This document shows positions 62,327 through 64,000 of a stretch of 64,000 bases of DNA, piece after piece. Under the pieces are notes generated by a model. That model was given only the letters and a program-made list of their open reading frames with translations. It had not been told where the DNA came from and did no database searches. Both the position numbers and the translations under genes were made by a program. The stretch spans positions 53,187 to 117,186 of the forward strand of contig CAJTTI010000010.1 in NCBI GenBank assembly GCA_910579225.1. Direction: 5' to 3'. Origin of the DNA: an uncultured Lachnospiraceae bacterium (lineage in GTDB: Bacteria; Bacillota; Clostridia; Lachnospirales; Lachnospiraceae). Each line of letters starts with the position of its first letter. The first letter of the stretch is position 1.

Positions 62327-62956
62327 ATGGGATTCACAAAAGGAACCTGTGAAGAATTTGTAGAGGTACTGGCGTCAAAAGCTCCGGTTCCAGGCGGCGG
62401 CGGTGCTTCCGCACTGGTGGGCGCAATTGGTATGGCGCTTGGTAACATGGTTGGCAGCCTGACTGTGGGAAAGAAAAAATATGCAGATGTAGAAGCGGAT
62501 ATTATTGCAATGAAAGAGAAAGCGACAGCGCTTCAGGCAGATTTTCTCCGTCTTGTGGAAGCAGATGCAGAAGCATTTGAACCGCTTTCCAAAGCTTATG
62601 GCATGCCCAGAGAGACAGAAGAGGAAAAGGCAGAAAAAGCCCGTGTCATGGCAATTGTATTGAAAGATGCATGCGCAGTTCCCATGGAGATCATGGAGAA
62701 ATGCTGTGAGGCCATTGATGTGATCGAAGAATTTGCAGCAAAAGGTTCTGCTCTTGCAATCTCTGATGCAGGAGTGGGCGTTGTTTTCTGCAAAGCTGCA
62801 CTTCTGGGTGCGTCCCTGAATGTCTTTATCAATACCAAATCCATGGCAGATAAAGAATATGCAGCCTCCCTGAATGAGAAAGCGGATAAAATGATCGCTG
62901 ATTACAGCAAGAAAGCAGATGAGATTTTCGCTGCAGTCAATGCAAGACTCAGGTAA
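62327..62956 (+). CDS. fchA: FchA, methenyl-THF cyclohydrolase
   Basis: The start is ATG 62327 (MGFTKGTCEEFVEVLASKAP), behind GGAGGG; 209 residues. It is a FchA/FTCD-C-type helical protein with APVPGGGGASALVGAIGMAL near the N-terminus and an all-helical remainder. It dehydrates formyl-THF to methenyl-THF. FolD follows 122 bp later. Confidence 0.93.
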   Translation: MGFTKGTCEEFVEVLASKAPVPGGGGASALVGAIGMALGNMVGSLTVGKKKYADVEADIIAMKEKATALQADFLRLVEADAEAFEPLSKAYGMPRETEEEKAEKARVMAIVLKDACAVPMEIMEKCCEAIDVIEEFAAKGSALAISDAGVGVVFCKAALLGASLNVFINTKSMADKEYAASLNEKADKMIADYSKKADEIFAAVNARLR

Positions 62957-63078
62957 GTATAACAGCAGGAGCCCGTACGGCACACGGAGCCATGAGGTAT
63001 CATCGAAGACAAGACGGAATGGATCTCCAGCCCATGTACCGAAAAGGTTGTAGCGAAACTATAAATAGGAGAATCAGT

Positions 63079-63930
63079 ATGGCAAAACAGTTATTAGGCA
63101 AGGAAGTAACCGCTGCATTAAATGAAAGAATCAAAGCAGATGTGGCAACTTTGAATGCAAAAGGAATAAAACCGACTCTTGGTATCATCCGTGTAGGTGA
63201 GAGACCGGATGACCTTTCCTACGAGAGAGGAGCAACCAAGCGTTGTGAGACTTTAGGCGTGGAATATAAGAAATATCTGCTTCCGGCAGACGTAAGTCAG
63301 GAAGAGCTTCTGAAAGTAGTGGATGAAGTGAATAAAGATGACAACATCCATGGTGTTCTGATGTTCCGTCCGCTCCCGAAACATATTAACCAGACTCTGG
63401 TTGAGAATGCTCTGGCTGCAGAGAAGGATGTGGACTGTCAAACGGATGCATCTCTTGGCGGTGTGTTTACTGGTAAGAAAGTTGGTTTCCCGCCTTGTAC
63501 GCCCCAGGCATGTATGGAGATTCTGGACCATTACGGAATCGACTGTACCGGTAAAAAAGCAGTTGTAATCGGCCGTTCTCTGGTAGTCGGAAAACCGGCA
63601 GCTCAGATGTTGATCAAGAAAAATGCAACGGTTACTACCTGCCATACCAGAACCATTGATATGCCGTCTGTGGCGAGAGAAGCTGAGATCCTGATCGTTG
63701 CTGCAGGTCGTGCAGGCGTGGTAGGTGCAGAATATGTATCAGCAGGTCAGATTGTAATTGATGTAGGTATCAATGTAAATGAAGAAGGTAAGCTTTGCGG
63801 TGATGTAGATTATGCGGCAGTAGAGCCCATCGTAGATGCGATCACTCCGGTTCCGGGAGGAGTTGGAAGCGTAACTACTTCTGTCCTGGTAGGGCATGTG
63901 GTAGAAGCAGCTATGAGAAAATTTGCATAA
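63079..63930 (+). CDS. folD: FolD, methylene-THF dehydrogenase/cyclohydrolase
   Basis: The start is ATG 63079 (MAKQLLGKEVTAALNERIKA), behind TAGGAG; 283 residues. Marks are GIIRVGERPDDLSYERGATK, DVDCQTDASLGG, PCTPQACMEILDHYGI, VVIGRSLVVGKPAAQMLI and PGGVGSVTTSVL, with S in place of the usual P in GGVGP. It oxidises/reduces methenyl- and methylene-THF with NAD(P). Having both FchA and FolD is normal in acetogens. A strong terminator follows. Confidence 0.95.
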   Translation: MAKQLLGKEVTAALNERIKADVATLNAKGIKPTLGIIRVGERPDDLSYERGATKRCETLGVEYKKYLLPADVSQEELLKVVDEVNKDDNIHGVLMFRPLPKHINQTLVENALAAEKDVDCQTDASLGGVFTGKKVGFPPCTPQACMEILDHYGIDCTGKKAVVIGRSLVVGKPAAQMLIKKNATVTTCHTRTIDMPSVAREAEILIVAAGRAGVVGAEYVSAGQIVIDVGINVNEEGKLCGDVDYAAVEPIVDAITPVPGGVGSVTTSVLVGHVVEAAMRKFA

Positions 63931-63948
63931 AAATACATGACGTGATCA

Positions 63949-63998
63949 AGACGCCGTAAGATATGGTATTGTTTGCCATGTCTTACGGCGTCTTTTAT
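63949..63998 (+). terminator. Terminator after folD
   Basis: An 18-bp stem, 63949-63966 with 63976-63993 (arm AGACGCCGTAAGATATGG), contains one wobble pair and is followed by TTTTAT at the end of the window. Confidence 0.85.
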
Positions 63999-64000
63999 GA

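Overview
The window looks like a chromosome segment of an acetogenic, Gram-positive gut clostridium of the Lachnospiraceae, most like Blautia. The basis is AGGAGG-type ribosome binding sites, frequent TTG/GTG starts, spore-type YqfC/YqfD genes, a VanG-type ligase operon, and a nearly complete Wood-Ljungdahl gene set. The genus is inference. No rRNA, tRNA, CRISPR array, intact insertion sequence or prophage was seen.

Positions 1-9.7 kb: the end of nfnA and all of nfnB (electron-bifurcating transhydrogenase); a zinc-ribbon membrane protein; rlmH; a short DUF4317 protein; a nitroreductase fused to a DUF1266-like region; and a vanR-vanS-vanG-vanT type operon that has a serine-racemase-like enzyme but no VanXY peptidase. 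Positions 9.7-22.5 kb are mostly housekeeping: an NhaC antiporter (minus strand), a Nif11-like/DUF2284 protein, yqfC-yqfD-phoH-ybeY, a lipid flippase, proB, ynzC, a fusion of 5-formyl-THF cyclo-ligase with ProA, rsmD, coaD and a metallophosphoesterase.

Positions 22.5-42.2 kb are more accessory. They hold a damaged effector-domain/DUF3795 gene, an AT-rich TetR plus DUF5714 pair with a clear dual-operator promoter, and a four-gene MoxR AAA - DUF5682 - VWA - SWIM operon of unknown function (related to E. coli yehLMPQ). A minus-strand pair follows, a solute-binding lipoprotein and a chemoreceptor, then nadA-nadB-nadC-niaR with a candidate NiaR operator, a hybrid sensor kinase, and a MerR regulator with a 19-bp-spacer promoter.

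Positions 42.3-64 kb are the Wood-Ljungdahl locus: metV-rnfC2 fusion, a second metV, metF | His-rich protein, cooT, cooC1, acsA, cooC2, acsB | acsD, acsC | acsE | two small membrane proteins | acsV, DUF3786 | fhs, fchA, folD. Fhs, FchA, FolD and MetF make methyl-THF from formate; AcsE moves the methyl group to the AcsCD corrinoid protein, which AcsV reactivates; AcsA makes CO and AcsB condenses CO, methyl and CoA. CooC1, CooC2, CooT and the His-rich protein probably supply nickel. Formate dehydrogenase, hydrogenase, the full Rnf complex and Hdr subunits are not in the window. The two main promoters of this locus share an unusual CCATATTTT dyad just upstream of the -35 box, a candidate pathway-specific control site.
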